From: Nocardioides_C sp963700955
Lineage (GTDB): Bacteria; Actinomycetota; Actinomycetes; Propionibacteriales; Nocardioidaceae
Reading direction: 5' to 3'
DNA: 64,000 nt
Assembly (NCBI GenBank): GCA_963700955.1
Contig: CAVOZH010000012.1
Location: 310,001 to 374,000 of the forward strand
The notes below the pieces were generated by a model, which worked only from the letters and a program-made list of their open reading frames with translations, was not told the origin of the DNA and searched no databases. The stretch's first letter is position 1; each line of letters starts with the position of its first letter. Both the position numbers and the translations under genes were made by a program. Shown piece after piece: positions 40,911 through 48,586 of the stretch.

Positions 40911-42034
40911 CGGACGATCCGGAGCAGGCCTTCGCGCACGAGTCGCCGGACGACGACGAGCCTGCTCTCCTCATCGAGCCACCGCCCCAGGTCCGCGACC
41001 CGGAAGGCGCTCTGGTCGCGTACGAACTCCATCGGGTCGGTCAGCCGCACCGGCATCCGCAGCCGCCGGTCGCCGAGCAGCACGACGAGGCGATCGCCCT
41101 CGGTTCGTAGCACGCAGGCTGTCGTTGGCCGGCGCTCCACCACGGTGTCGTCGCTCAGCCCGCCGAGCGCGACCAGGTCGTTGAGGCCACCTCGCAGCGC
41201 GGGCGTGCGCTCGCTGAGGAAGGCCGTGACGCGATCGGCGGCCACCGTCGCCGGGTCGAGGTCGGAGACGGTCCGGGCGAAGGACGACAGCTCGTCGGCG
41301 AGCACCCTCGCCAGCCGGTCGGGCTCGTCGAGGTAGCCGACGGGCAGCGGCCCGTCGTACCTCTCGTCGGCCAGCACCCGCTCGCTGACCTGGCGCAGGA
41401 CCTGCCGCCAGGTGAGCCGGTTGATCCCGACGGTCACGTGCAGGGAGGTCTCCTCCTGGCTGCGCGCTGAGTGCGGCGTTCCGGTGGGGAGGTACATCGA
41501 GAGGCCGGGCTCGAGCAGCACCTCGCGCTCCTCCCCGCCCTCGACGATCTCCCACTGCTTCCGGCCATGGGTCTGGAAGACGAAGACGTCGTGGCTGTCG
41601 CTGTGGCGGGCGAAGCCCTGGGACCCGGGCGGGGTCAGGTACGCGTTGGCCTGGCACGGGTGGCCGAGCGCCACCTCGAGCTCGCGGACCAGCCGGGTGA
41701 GCGGCGGCCAGTAGCGATGCAGGCCCTGGAGTACGACGGTCGCGCCGCCGTCGAAGTGGGAGAGCACCTTGCGCGCGTCCACCAGCCCGGTGACCGGGGA
41801 TCCGGCCATGGTCGCGGCCCGGGTGAACTGCGACGCCGGAAGCACCGTGCCGTCCCTGACGACCCGCAACGCCGGCGTCCGCAGCGCGACGCTGGTCAAC
41901 AGCTGGTCGACGTCGTCGAGCGACAGCAGTCCGACGAGGTCCGCGGGGTCGGCGTGGTGGAGATGGACGTGTGACGCCCAGACCTTGTCTCGGAAGGCCT
42001 GGGCGTCACCGCTGAGCAGCTGGAGTGCGTCCAA
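40907..42034 (-). CDS. JmjC/cupin-4 type 2-oxoglutarate oxygenase (ROXA-like)
   Basis: 375 residues from a TTG start three bases after the stop of the D/G/T-rich peptide gene. The iron site HxD is in FARHSDSHDVFVFQTHG (~137) and the distal His in LPTGTPHSARS (~187). The C-terminal third is a winged-helix-like domain (LTDPMEFVRDQSAF). Relatives (RoxA/MINA53-like) hydroxylate Arg or His of ribosomal proteins; others modify RiPP precursors. Coupling to the small repetitive peptide makes that peptide a candidate substrate. Confidence 0.88.
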   Translation of the reverse strand: MDALQLLSGDAQAFRDKVWASHVHLHHADPADLVGLLSLDDVDQLLTSVALRTPALRVVRDGTVLPASQFTRAATMAGSPVTGLVDARKVLSHFDGGATVVLQGLHRYWPPLTRLVRELEVALGHPCQANAYLTPPGSQGFARHSDSHDVFVFQTHGRKQWEIVEGGEEREVLLEPGLSMYLPTGTPHSARSQEETSLHVTVGINRLTWRQVLRQVSERVLADERYDGPLPVGYLDEPDRLARVLADELSSFARTVSDLDPATVAADRVTAFLSERTPALRGGLNDLVALGGLSDDTVVERRPTTACVLRTEGDRLVVLLGDRRLRMPVRLTDPMEFVRDQSAFRVADLGRWLDEESRLVVVRRLVREGLLRIVR

Positions 42035-42037
42035 GGC

Positions 42038-42301
42038 TCAGGCGTCGGTGCCGTCGGCGTCCCCACCGTCGGTCGCGTCGGCGTCCCCACCATCGGTGCT
42101 GTCGCCGTCGGTGACGTCGGTCGAGTCGCCGTCGCCGCTGTCACCGTCGTTCGCGTCGGTGCTGTCACCGTCGGTGCCGTCGGCGTCCGCGGTGTCGGTG
42201 CCGTCGGCGTCCTGGTCGCCGATCATCTCGCCCGCGGTGGCGGGGGCGCCGATCGTCTCGATGTCCTCGTCGGCCACGGGCTCGTTGGGCGTGGTGGTCA
42301 T
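42038..42301 (-). CDS. Asp/Gly/Thr-rich repetitive peptide, candidate modified precursor
   Basis: 87 residues. The first ~37 (MTTTPNEPVADEDIETIGAP, then ATAGEMIGDQ) look like a leader. The rest contains almost only D, G, T, S, A, with DGT, DGD and DST steps. GAGGAG precedes the ATG. The net charge is extremely negative. DxDxDG patterns could bind calcium. It is the first gene of a coupled operon with a JmjC-type oxygenase and a thioredoxin-like 2Fe-2S protein. No family recognised. Confidence 0.75.
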   Translation of the reverse strand: MTTTPNEPVADEDIETIGAPATAGEMIGDQDADGTDTADADGTDGDSTDANDGDSGDGDSTDVTDGDSTDGGDADATDGGDADGTDA

Positions 42302-42407
42302 GACACTCCTCTCAGGACCCGGCGCGGGGCTGCGCCGGCTGGCGGGCAGGTACCCACGAGTCTCGCAAGCAACCGCCGTACCGACCAGGAGTGCGCAGAC
42401 CCCTCGG

Positions 42408-43220
42408 TCAGGTGGCGGGAGAGGCGGGCTCGAAGCTCGCGAGCATCTCCTCCAGCGCGCGCTGGTCGGGGCCGACCCACGGGTCGGCGAGCGGCGCGAC
42501 GGCGAGCATGTCGAGACAGGCCGAGGTGTCTTCCACCACCGACGGCAGGTGCGAGCTGAGGATCACCTCGGGGTCCATCGCGCGCAGTGGATCCACGGTC
42601 TTCATGTAGGCCTCCCGGTCGGCCACGTGCACCCACGGGCTGTCGACGGTGGCCCACAGCAGCTGTGCCGAGCGAAGGTCGTCGGCCGGGACGTCGCGCA
42701 CGTCGCTCCCCGCCGCGAGGTCCGAGCTCGCCATCGGGGCACCGAAGCAGTCGGACGCGACGCAGGTCCTGGAGCGAGGGTCGAAGAAGCCGACCGTCGC
42801 CGGGCTGTCGAACAATGGTGGCCTGAAGGCTGTGAGCGTCCGGTCACCGACGTCGAGCCTCTGGCCGGGGTTGATCAGGTACAGGCGGTCCATCGGCAGC
42901 GGCCGCTCGGTCGACATGATGCCGACGCTCAGGAAGGTGGTCACCACGCGAGCCTTCGGCGCTGCCTCGAGCAGCTCGAACAGCGCTCCGGTGTGGTCGC
43001 GGTCCGGGTGGGTCAGCCAGATCCAGCGCACGTCCTTGGGGTCGATGACCGAGCCGAGAGCATCCATGAACCCGCGCTCGGGCAGGCTCAACCCCGTGTC
43101 CACCACGACCGGCTGGGCGGAGTGGAGCACGAAGGCGTTGACGGGCAGGAAACCGATGGCGGGCACCGGCATGTGGTCGTTCAGGACGGTGACGTCGGAG
43201 TTGAGGCGGTGGATCTGCAT
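42408..43220 (-). CDS. MBL-fold metallo-hydrolase (flavodiiron-like)
   Basis: 270 residues from MQIHRLNSDVTVLND; the longer open frame adds non-protein-like sequence. Metal motif THPDRDHTGA (HxDxDH type, ~95), SDCFGAP (~175) and a late SSHLP His (~228) complete a dinuclear site. It resembles the beta-lactamase part of flavodiiron proteins but lacks the flavodoxin domain. It may hydrolyse a thioester or reduce oxygen/NO with a separate partner. Start faces the region 43221-43571. Confidence 0.87.
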   Translation of the reverse strand: MQIHRLNSDVTVLNDHMPVPAIGFLPVNAFVLHSAQPVVVDTGLSLPERGFMDALGSVIDPKDVRWIWLTHPDRDHTGALFELLEAAPKARVVTTFLSVGIMSTERPLPMDRLYLINPGQRLDVGDRTLTAFRPPLFDSPATVGFFDPRSRTCVASDCFGAPMASSDLAAGSDVRDVPADDLRSAQLLWATVDSPWVHVADREAYMKTVDPLRAMDPEVILSSHLPSVVEDTSACLDMLAVAPLADPWVGPDQRALEEMLASFEPASPAT

Positions 43221-43571
43221 GAAGACTCCAGAGGTCCGCGTGACGCTGTCCCGACGGGCACAGCGGCGGTGCGGGATTGGCGATGCTGACGACCTCGTCG
43301 CCCGAGAACCGGAGGCTGCGACGTGGGCGCCCGCTGGAACCGCGGGAGAGCGTGGCGCGCACGTCCTGATCGTTGCGATGACACCGGTGCTCCACCAAAC
43401 GCTCGTGAGGCCCACAGGGGAAGTCAACGAACCGTGGTCGATTCGAGCGCATTGCGACCTCGGGTCTATACGGCTGGTGGGACTGGACAGGTCCATACCG
43501 GAGTCGTTTCGGCGGCTCCACTGCCGGGAAAACTTCCGATGTCTCCAGGCGCGACTCGGGAGGTTCTGGCG
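43221..43571. other. 351-base gene-free divergent region
   Basis: Between the divergent MBL gene and the 74-residue zinc-knuckle gene. Open frames here are shadows. I see a candidate GTTT-N16-GGGAA promoter near 43506 and a loose dyad GGACTGGACAGGTCC near 43480, but no RNA gene. Confidence 0.5.
43506..43530 (+). promoter_or_regulatory. Weak SigB/SigF-like promoter
   Basis: GTTT at 43506-43509 and GGGAA at 43526-43530, 16 bases apart, 41 bases upstream of the ATG at 43572. The -10 element departs from GGGTA by one base, so this is tentative. Confidence 0.3.
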
Positions 43572-43796
43572 ATGTTCTTGTCCAGTCACATGCCCTGTGC
43601 AGAGTGCGGTGAGTCCGTAGACCGGGCGGCTGCCGACTCCCACAGGTGCGACCCTGCACGACGGGTCGAGTACCAGATGATCGTCATGCGCCCGGTGCTC
43701 GCCGCGTTCGACACGCGCTTCCGCGAGTACCTCTCCGGCAACGAGGGCAGGTTCGAGGTCTGGCTGGCCGCCCGCGACGTACGACGGAGCGCCTGA
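43572..43796 (+). CDS. 74-residue Cys/His zinc-knuckle protein
   Basis: Starts MFLSSHMPCAECGESVDRAA with GGGAGG nine bases upstream. CxxC (Cys9/12) plus HRC (~28) form a likely zinc knuckle. The remaining helix reads ARRVEYQMIVMRPVLAAFDT and ends VWLAARDVRRSA. Small actinobacterial proteins of this type are common and uncharacterised. The longer frame from 43323 lacks a ribosome binding site. Confidence 0.65.
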   Translation: MFLSSHMPCAECGESVDRAAADSHRCDPARRVEYQMIVMRPVLAAFDTRFREYLSGNEGRFEVWLAARDVRRSA

Positions 43797-43846
43797 CCCG
43801 CCAGAGCCTCCAGGCACCGCTCAGCTGAGGCCGGCGACTGCGACCG

Positions 43847-44079
43847 GGGTCCGCCGAGGGCTTCCTCGCCGTGGCCCCCGACCTGTACTACTGGGGCAGC
43901 CGCCTGGCTTCATGAACGACCACGACCCCGCGGACGCCACCTTGCTGCTGCGGTTCCTGTCCCGCGTCTCCGGCACGGAGTACGACGAGCGGGCCACCCG
44001 CGATGCGCGCCGCCGCGTCGTCGCCTTCTTCGACACGTACCTTCGGGGTACGACGGACAGGCCTGAGTCGTCGACGTAG
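43847..44079 (+). pseudogene. Remnant of a dienelactone hydrolase gene
   Basis: One frame reads GSAEGFLAVAPDLYYWGSRL and then stops. The next frame, from ATG 43912, reads on to SRVSGTEYDERATRDARRR and VVAFFDTYLRG. These are the early (AEGFLAVAPDLYYWG) and the final (ARRRVVAFFDTYL) parts of a dienelactone hydrolase. The catalytic Cys and Asp region between them is gone and the frames differ. This is a decayed gene joined by a deletion. The 55-residue frame at 43912-44079 is intact but unlikely to be functional. Confidence 0.65.
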
Positions 44080-44101
44080 CCGGACACCGGGAGGACTGGC
44101 G

Positions 44102-45013
44102 ATGACCGCTCGCGAGCTGATCGTGCTCGGCACCGCCTCCCAGGTCCCGACGAGGCAACGAGCGCATCACGGCGCGCTCCTGAGGTGGGACGACGAGCTG
44201 GTGCTCTTCGACCCGGGTGAGGGCACGCAGCGGCAGCTCACCCTGGCCGGCGTGTCAGCCGCGAGCATCACCCGGATCTGCATCACCCATCTCCACGGCG
44301 ACCACTGTCTCGGGTTGCCCGGGGTGCTCCAGCGGATGGCGCTCGACCGCGTGGAACGCCCGGTCGACCTGTACTTCCCCGCGAGCGGGCAGGAGTACGT
44401 CGAACGCCTGCGCCGGGCCAGCGCCGCCCACGACTCCGTCGACCTCCGCGAGCATCCCGTCTCCGTCGACGGCGTCGTCGACACCTGGCCGCACCTCGAG
44501 CTCCAGGCCCAAGCCCTGGACCACCGCATCGAGACCTACGGGTGGCGGCTCGCGGAGCCCGACGGCCGCCGCATGCTGGCCGAGCGGCTCAGCGCCCTGG
44601 GCATCAGCGGCCCGGACGTCGGCCGGCTCCAGCGCGACGGCGGCCTCGAGATCGAAGGGCGACGGGTCGACCTGCACGAGGTGAGCGAGCCGCGACGCGG
44701 TCAGTCGTTCGCGTTCGTGATGGACACCCGGCGCTGTAGCGCCGCGGTGGAGCTGGCACGTGGGGTCGACCTGCTCGTGTCCGAGTCGACGTACCTCAGC
44801 AGCGAAGCGGAGCTCGCGGCGTCGTACGCCCATCTGACCGCCGCCCAGGCAGGTCAGATCGCGTCCGAGGCAGGAGCACGCCGGCTGGTCCTCACGCACT
44901 TCTCGCAGCGGCACAGCGACGAGACGCTCTTCGCGGCCGAGGCCGGCGCGTACTTCCCCGACGTGCACGCCGCGCGCGACCTCGACCGCCTCGCCGTGCC
45001 GCCGCGCAGGTGA
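44102..45013 (+). CDS. rnz: Ribonuclease Z (tRNA 3' endonuclease)
   Basis: 303 residues from MTARELIVLGTASQVPTRQR with GGGAGGA before the ATG. Trims tRNA 3' trailers. Zinc motif THLHGDH (~63-69), substrate/dimer features of short RNase Z, then VMDTRR (~211) and LTHFSQRH (~264) with the remaining ligands. Size is standard for the short bacterial form. The phosphodiesterase activity is well known for the family; no tRNA gene is nearby. Confidence 0.92.
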   Translation: MTARELIVLGTASQVPTRQRAHHGALLRWDDELVLFDPGEGTQRQLTLAGVSAASITRICITHLHGDHCLGLPGVLQRMALDRVERPVDLYFPASGQEYVERLRRASAAHDSVDLREHPVSVDGVVDTWPHLELQAQALDHRIETYGWRLAEPDGRRMLAERLSALGISGPDVGRLQRDGGLEIEGRRVDLHEVSEPRRGQSFAFVMDTRRCSAAVELARGVDLLVSESTYLSSEAELAASYAHLTAAQAGQIASEAGARRLVLTHFSQRHSDETLFAAEAGAYFPDVHAARDLDRLAVPPRR

Positions 45014-45070
45014 CCTGGTCCCCGCCCCGGTGGCCTGGCCCCGACCCGGGGACCGCGCCGGTGGCGGGCC

Positions 45071-45087
45071 GGGGACCTTCGGCCCTG
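45071..45087 (+). promoter_or_regulatory. DosR/OsdR-like box upstream of FAD oxidoreductase
   Basis: GGGGACCTTCGGCCCTG, 54 bases before the ATG at 45142. Matches the box at 46712 over 16 bases and shares TTCGGCCCTG with the arcA, ATP-grasp and rocD upstream boxes. Confidence 0.55.
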
Positions 45088-45141
45088 CCACCTCGCAGCC
45101 GCCGGTGTTGCCATCGAAGGACACCGGAGGAGGGATCTGTC

Positions 45142-46692
45142 ATGGGCGAGCGCGTGGATGCCGTGGTCATCGGAGGGGGCCTGGGAGGGTTGGCAGCTGC
45201 CGTGACGCTGGCCGGCCAGGGCCGGAGGACGGTGGTGCTGGAGCAGCACTCGGTGCCCGGCGGCTACGCCTCCGGCTTCCAGCGCGGGCCCTACCGCTTC
45301 GACACCGCTCTGCACGCGCTGAACGGGCTCGCACCGGGCGGCGGGGTCGACGAGGTGTACCGGGAGCTCGGGATCTGGGACCGGCTGCGGCTGCACCGGC
45401 TGGACCCTCTCTACATCCTGCGCGGAGCGGGCCGTGAGGTCGTGGCCCACGCCGACCCGTTCCGTTACGAGGCCGAGCTGATCCGCAGCTTCCCGGACGA
45501 GGCCGACGGGATCCGGGCCTACCTGGACGAGGCGCATGCCGCCTACCGCGAGGGCCGGCGTCTCGAGGTCGACCAGGCGAGCGGCGGCAGACCGACGCTC
45601 GACGACCTGATGAGGCGCATCCCGACCATCGTCCGCCTGAGCAGCGAGACGTGGGACCAGATGATGACCCGCCACGTGTCCGACAAGCAGGCACGCGCGG
45701 CCCTCGGGGCGCTCTCCGGCTACGTCGGGCTGCCCCCGTCCAAGTGCGCTGCCACGGTCGGCGCGATCGCGACGGCGTCGTACCACGAGCACGGCGGGTG
45801 GTACCCCGAAGGCGGCGCGCAGGCCATCAGCGGGGCGCTCGTGCAGGTGCTCCGCGAACGCGGTGGCGAGATCCGCTACGGGCATCTGGTGAACGGCTTC
45901 GACTTCGCCGGCGACCGCGCGGTGGCGGTGACCACCCACGAGGGGCTGCGACTGGAGGCGGAGGTCTTCATCTCCAACGCGAGCGCCCCCACGACGGTCC
46001 TCGACCTGGTCGGTCGCGACCGCCTGCCGGCCGACTACGTCGGCAAGGTCGAGACGCCCACGCCGGGATACACGACGTTCGCGGTCTACCTCGGCATCAG
46101 CCGCGACCTCTTCGCCGAGCAGGGGCTCGCGCACGAGCTCTTCCTGGACCCGGCGCTCGACCTCGACGGAGCGTGGCAGGCCGCGCAACGCGGAGACTGG
46201 GCGCACGCGCCGCTCCTGGTCAGCGACTACACACAGGTGGATCCCGGCTGCGCCCCTCAGGGCTTCGGCGTGGTGGTGCTGACGACGACGGCCCCGTGGG
46301 ACTACGAGGACGTGTGGGGCACCGGGGGCGATCTCGTCGACTACCACCAGAACCCTCGCTACCTCGAGCTGAAGGAGAGGGTGGCCGACGCGCTGGTCGC
46401 CCGTGCCGCTGACGAGGTGCCCGGCCTCGTCGAGGCCATCCGTTTCCGCGAGGCCTCCACACCGCTGACGAACTTCTACTACACGCGCAACCCGCACGGC
46501 GCGATCGAGGGCTACGAGAACACGTCCGTCAACTCCGGCCTGGGGTGGCTGCTCCCTGAGACTCCCGTGCCGAACCTCTTCCTCGCCGGCGCGTGGACCA
46601 ACAGCGGCGGGATGAACCCCGCGATGGCCTCCGGCGTGTCCGCGGCCCGGCGGGCGTTGGGCGTCGCTCGGCCGGCGGACGCCAAGGCCTAG
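45142..46692 (+). CDS. FAD-dependent phytoene desaturase/isomerase-like oxidoreductase
   Basis: 516 residues from MGERVDAVVIGGGLGGLAAA with GGAGG upstream. The FAD-binding GGGLGGLAAA (~11-20) is followed by EQHSVPGGYASGF (~40), typical of carotenoid desaturase/isomerase (CrtI/CrtISO) relatives. The C-terminal FAD motif LFLAGAWTNSGGMNPAMASG (~483) is present. No carotenoid genes adjoin it, so the substrate is open; retinol saturase-like or lipid redox roles are possible. A DosR-like box lies upstream. Confidence 0.85.
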   Translation: MGERVDAVVIGGGLGGLAAAVTLAGQGRRTVVLEQHSVPGGYASGFQRGPYRFDTALHALNGLAPGGGVDEVYRELGIWDRLRLHRLDPLYILRGAGREVVAHADPFRYEAELIRSFPDEADGIRAYLDEAHAAYREGRRLEVDQASGGRPTLDDLMRRIPTIVRLSSETWDQMMTRHVSDKQARAALGALSGYVGLPPSKCAATVGAIATASYHEHGGWYPEGGAQAISGALVQVLRERGGEIRYGHLVNGFDFAGDRAVAVTTHEGLRLEAEVFISNASAPTTVLDLVGRDRLPADYVGKVETPTPGYTTFAVYLGISRDLFAEQGLAHELFLDPALDLDGAWQAAQRGDWAHAPLLVSDYTQVDPGCAPQGFGVVVLTTTAPWDYEDVWGTGGDLVDYHQNPRYLELKERVADALVARAADEVPGLVEAIRFREASTPLTNFYYTRNPHGAIEGYENTSVNSGLGWLLPETPVPNLFLAGAWTNSGGMNPAMASGVSAARRALGVARPADAKA

Positions 46693-46711
46693 CCGGGCGG
46701 CAGCAGGGTCC

Positions 46712-46728
46712 TGGGACCTTCGGCCCTG
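46712..46728 (+). promoter_or_regulatory. DosR/OsdR-like box upstream of acetamidase/formamidase
   Basis: TGGGACCTTCGGCCCTG, 128 bases before the ATG at 46857 and 20 bases after the FAD oxidoreductase stop. It has the same 16-base core as the box at 45071. Confidence 0.55.
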
Positions 46729-46856
46729 TCGACGGCCCGGTGCCCCGCCGTACGTTCGATCCACGGGCACCGCCGGCGTCGGCGGCTGCCTCGACGCCTC
46801 CTTCGCGGCAACGGCACGTGTCCGCCGACATCGTCGCTGCCTGAGGAGGCACGCTC

Positions 46857-48197
46857 ATGACCGTAGAAGTCACTTCCGACCTGGCTCAGGACTTCGTCCT
46901 GGTCGACCGGTACACCGACATCGTCGGGCCCAGCAACGAGATGCTCGGGCCCGTCAAGGACGGCGGCCGCATCGAGTACATCACCGTGCCCGGCTGCTGG
47001 GGCCCGATGATCACCCCGTCGATCCGCAGCGGCCACGAGGTGACCCTGCCGGTCCGTGTCGAGGGAGCGAAGGTCGGCGACGCCGTCGCGCTCTACATCG
47101 AGACCCTCGAGCAGACCTCCCGGGCCACCACGTCGGGCACCCACGTCGGCGTCGAGGGCCGGTTCATCAGCGACCCGTTCGTGGCCAACATCTGCCCGAC
47201 CTGCCGCGACGCGGGACGCCACTTCCTCTATCCCGACACCTACCTCGACGGCATCGGCGAGTCCGCCGTGAAGTGCGCGGCGTGCCACAGCGAGGTGATC
47301 CCCTTCCACATGGTGGAGGGCTACACGATGGTCTTCGACGACCCCAAGGAGATCGGCGTGACGGTGGCCCCGCCCCGGGCCGAGGAGCTGGCCCGTGATG
47401 CTCGCGAGTGGGTGGCCCTGACCGAGCACTCGACCCAGCACCCCATCGTCGCGCTCGGCAGGGCCGACCTGGTGGGGACGATGACCCGCTGCCGGATCTC
47501 CGCCGGCAACCTGGGCTCCATCCCCGCCATCGACCTGCCCAGCTCGCACAACTGCGGTGACTTCGGCGCCTTCCTGGTCGGAGCCGAGCACGAGTTCGCC
47601 GTGACGGAGGAGCAGCTCGAGCTGCGCACCGACGTTCACATGGACGTCGACTCGGTGAGGCAGGGCAGCGTCGTGATCGTCCCGGTCAAGGTCGACGGCG
47701 CGGGAATCTACGCCGGTGACGTGCACGCCATGATCGGCGACGGCGAGATAGCGGTCCACACCACCGACATCGGCGCCCGGCTCGTCGTACGCGTCGACGT
47801 GATCAAGGGGCTCGAGCTCGACGGCCCGGTCCTGCTGCCACCGGCGGAGGACCTGCCGTTCCTGGCCCGGCCGTTCAGCGCCGACGAGGTCGCCCGCGGC
47901 AAGGCCCTCGCCGAGGCCAACGCAACGGTGCTGGAAGGACCGATGCTGCCGGTCCAGGTGCTCGGCTCCGGGCCGTTCATCAACGCGGCCGTCGACAACG
48001 CGGTGGAGCGCGCGGCGAAGCTGTTCGAGATGACCGTCGACCAGGTGAAGAACCGCTCCACGATCTCCGGTGCGGTGGACATCGGCCGGCTGCCCGGCTT
48101 CGTCCAGCTGAGCCTGCTGGTGCCGCGCGACACGCTCGAGCGGCTCGGCATCGTGCACCTCGTGGAGGGGCAGTACGGCGAGCCCGCCGGCTGGTGA
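46857..48197 (+). CDS. Acetamidase/formamidase family protein
   Basis: 446 residues, AGGAGG upstream of ATG. Typical FmdA/AmdA features are VEGAKVGDAVALYIE (~70), the SSHNCGDFGAFLVGAEHE stretch (~228) and a late VHMDVDSVRQG. Uncommon here are two CxxC pairs (ICPTC ~113, KCAAC ~139) that would form a zinc knuckle inside the chain. Hydrolyses short amides to ammonia and an acid. Followed by a MoaD-like gene and an amino acid permease. Preceded by a DosR-like box. Confidence 0.9.
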   Translation: MTVEVTSDLAQDFVLVDRYTDIVGPSNEMLGPVKDGGRIEYITVPGCWGPMITPSIRSGHEVTLPVRVEGAKVGDAVALYIETLEQTSRATTSGTHVGVEGRFISDPFVANICPTCRDAGRHFLYPDTYLDGIGESAVKCAACHSEVIPFHMVEGYTMVFDDPKEIGVTVAPPRAEELARDAREWVALTEHSTQHPIVALGRADLVGTMTRCRISAGNLGSIPAIDLPSSHNCGDFGAFLVGAEHEFAVTEEQLELRTDVHMDVDSVRQGSVVIVPVKVDGAGIYAGDVHAMIGDGEIAVHTTDIGARLVVRVDVIKGLELDGPVLLPPAEDLPFLARPFSADEVARGKALAEANATVLEGPMLPVQVLGSGPFINAAVDNAVERAAKLFEMTVDQVKNRSTISGAVDIGRLPGFVQLSLLVPRDTLERLGIVHLVEGQYGEPAGW

Positions 48198-48210
48198 ACC
48201 TGGAGCTTCG

Positions 48211-48435
48211 ATGAAGGTCGACGTCACGCTGAAGGGGCGCCTGGCGGACCGGCACACCGGGTACGACGCCCCGGTCAGCCTCCCCGATGGCGCCGCGACG
48301 ACGGACCTGCTCACCGCCTGCGGCATCGACCCCCGGACCTGCATCGTCGTCGTCAACGGCGTCGCGGTGCCTCGCGGCACGGTCCTCAACGACGGCGACC
48401 GGGCGCAGCTCTACCCGGCCCAGGCCGGCGGGTGA
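48211..48435 (+). CDS. MoaD/ThiS-like ubiquitin-fold carrier with C-terminal Gly-Gly
   Basis: 74 residues, MKVDVTLKGRLADRHTGYDA ... ending YPAQAGG. Length, beta-grasp pattern (VVVNGVAVPRGTVLNDGDR) and the terminal di-glycine fit a sulfur-carrier activated by an E1-like enzyme. TGGAG precedes the ATG, 13 bases after the amidase stop. Carrier proteins of this kind supply sulfur for cofactors or modify proteins. No ThiF/MoeB or molybdopterin gene lies nearby, so its partner is elsewhere. Confidence 0.82.
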   Translation: MKVDVTLKGRLADRHTGYDAPVSLPDGAATTDLLTACGIDPRTCIVVVNGVAVPRGTVLNDGDRAQLYPAQAGG

Positions 48436-48586
48436 GCGACGCGGACCCAGGAGTGCGACGCGGCGAGTGGGCGGTTCGCCGGTGAATGTCCTCGCCTCGT
48501 AGCTTGGCTGGGCCATGGACCGCGCCCTCGTGCGGTCGCACACTGACAGCAGTCGCACATTGGCAGGGGGTTCCGAGGAGGCCTCG

